Source: Planctomycetota bacterium
Lineage (GTDB): Bacteria; Planctomycetota; UBA1135; GCA-002686595
Length of the DNA: 6,163 nt
Reading direction: 5' to 3'
NCBI GenBank assembly: GCA_021776885.1
Contig: JAJFFA010000502.1
Coordinates: forward strand, 1 to 6,163
Under the pieces are notes generated by a model that was not told where the DNA came from, searched no databases, and saw only the letters and a list, made by a program, of their open reading frames with translations. Both the position numbers and the translations under genes were made by a program. Below, piece after piece: positions 5,571 to 6,163 of the stretch (positions within the stretch are counted from its first letter, which is position 1; each line of letters starts with the position of its first letter).

Positions 5571-6163
5571 TCAGTCCATGTGGGCGATGACGCGCTCGTC
5601 GCCCATCTGCAGCGAGAGGGCCATGCGCTGCGCGGCCTTGCCGAACACGTTCTCGTAGATGCGCAACGTGCCCTTGGTGAAGATGCGCCGCGTGAAGTCG
5701 ACCCAGGCCCAGTAGCGCGGGCCGGAGAGTCCCTGGGCGTGGGCGTAGAGCTTGGCCTGCTCGGCGACCATGTACTCGCTGAACAGCATGTACGCGACCA
5801 GGTACAGCTTCGAGAGCCAGGTCCAGCGGATCAGGCGCGGAACGAGCGGCATCAGCCAGCTGTGGCGCACCACGATCGGGAAGAGCTTGTGCAGGTTCTC
5901 GATCTCGCGCTTGTTCTCGAACTCGATCGAGCTCGTGCGGTTGAACTTGACCGGGAAGTCGTCGTACGCCGCGACGGCGTAACCCATCTCCTTGGTCATG
6001 TCCTCGATGTCGAACATCGGGTAGGGCTGCATGATCGACACCAGCGGGTGATCGACCTTGCACTTGATGTTCAGGCGCACGGTCTCGAGCTCGTCCTCGA
6101 GGCTGGCCCCGGGGCCTCCCAGCATGTTCAGCGAGCCCAGGCGGATGCCGTACTGCTTGATCC
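5571..6163 (-). CDS. Radical SAM protein, probably B12-binding type (C-terminal part; runs off right edge)
   Basis: 197 complete codons are inside the window; the start lies beyond the right edge. The first residues, IKQYGIRLGSLNMLGGPGAS, followed by LEDELETVRLNIKCKVDHP, match the last part of the radical SAM barrel, where the family has a G-x-PG-E-T-x2-E-x2-T segment. Here GGPGASLEDELET keeps the shape but has Ala-Ser in place of the usual Glu-Thr after PG. SIMQPYPMFDIEDM and KREIENLHKLFPIVVRHSWLMPLV are features I associate with the C-terminal tails of B12-binding radical SAM proteins of the BchE-like group. The iron-sulfur CxxxCxxC motif and B12 domain would be outside the window. Such enzymes catalyse radical methylation or rearrangement of lipids, tetrapyrroles or secondary metabolites; the substrate here cannot be told. 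The gene ends with AHMD and TGA, 6 nt before the SGNH start, so the two are very probably co-transcribed. Confidence 0.8.
   Translation of the reverse strand, partial: IKQYGIRLGSLNMLGGPGASLEDELETVRLNIKCKVDHPLVSIMQPYPMFDIEDMTKEMGYAVAAYDDFPVKFNRTSSIEFENKREIENLHKLFPIVVRHSWLMPLVPRLIRWTWLSKLYLVAYMLFSEYMVAEQAKLYAHAQGLSGPRYWAWVDFTRRIFTKGTLRIYENVFGKAAQRMALSLQMGDERVIAHMD

Noticed and set aside
4810..6063. A 417-codon minus-strand frame spanning the SGNH and radical SAM genes
   Set aside because: It is a shifted frame of two genes whose own frames carry catalytic motifs. Its product is Arg/Pro/Ala/Gly-rich without any domain signature.

Overview
This is a GC-rich window (by eye about two-thirds G+C), which is why many long non-genic frames stay open on both strands. 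All six protein genes I support lie on the minus strand. The only plus-strand gene is a tRNA. A RseB-like protein, a membrane-anchored zinc-type anti-sigma factor and single-pass envelope proteins point to a diderm bacterium. An EF-hand/thrombospondin-3-like secreted protein, a large SGNH hydrolase and a B12-type radical SAM protein would fit Planctomycetota, Myxococcota or a related high-GC lineage. The phylum is inference; no phylogenetic marker is present.

Layout from right to left, in the direction of transcription. (1) 6163-5571 is the C-terminal part of a probable B12-binding radical SAM protein, followed 6 nt later and in the same frame by a membrane-anchored SGNH/GDSL hydrolase (5564-4362, TTG start). 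They look like an envelope lipid or glycan modification pair. (2) An 89-nt gap holding an 8-bp inverted repeat separates the hydrolase from a convergent tRNA-Arg(CCG) at 4196-4272. (3) 4053-4195 is a divergent promoter region. To its left is a secreted or anchored protein (4052-3069) with two calcium-loop motifs and a four-cysteine tail. (4) 2828-3068 is noncoding and holds a convincing ECF-type promoter. (5) An extracytoplasmic-stress module follows: an ECF sigma factor (2827-2207), a ZAS anti-sigma factor with one membrane span (2190-1396) and a RseB/MucB-like periplasmic protein (1399-338, overlapping by 4 nt). (6) After an 87-nt gap with two short inverted repeats comes the start of an ABC transporter ATPase (250-1) that most resembles the OpuCA/ProV/OsmV compatible-solute type and runs off the left edge.

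How the parts work together: the sigma, anti-sigma and RseB-like genes reproduce the rpoE-rseA-rseB logic. The anti-sigma factor would hold the sigma factor at the membrane, and the RseB-like protein would sense envelope damage and guard the anti-sigma factor from proteolysis. The promoter in front of the sigma gene (GGAACC, 17-nt spacer, GTCCTA) suggests self-activation and an almost leaderless mRNA. I saw no mobile element, CRISPR array or clearly new defence-type system. The most unusual items are the long helical-repeat linker of the anti-sigma factor, a possible lipobox on the RseB-like protein, the near-leaderless sigma gene, the in-frame TGA between the radical SAM and SGNH genes, and the unrecognised EF-hand/Cys-tail protein.
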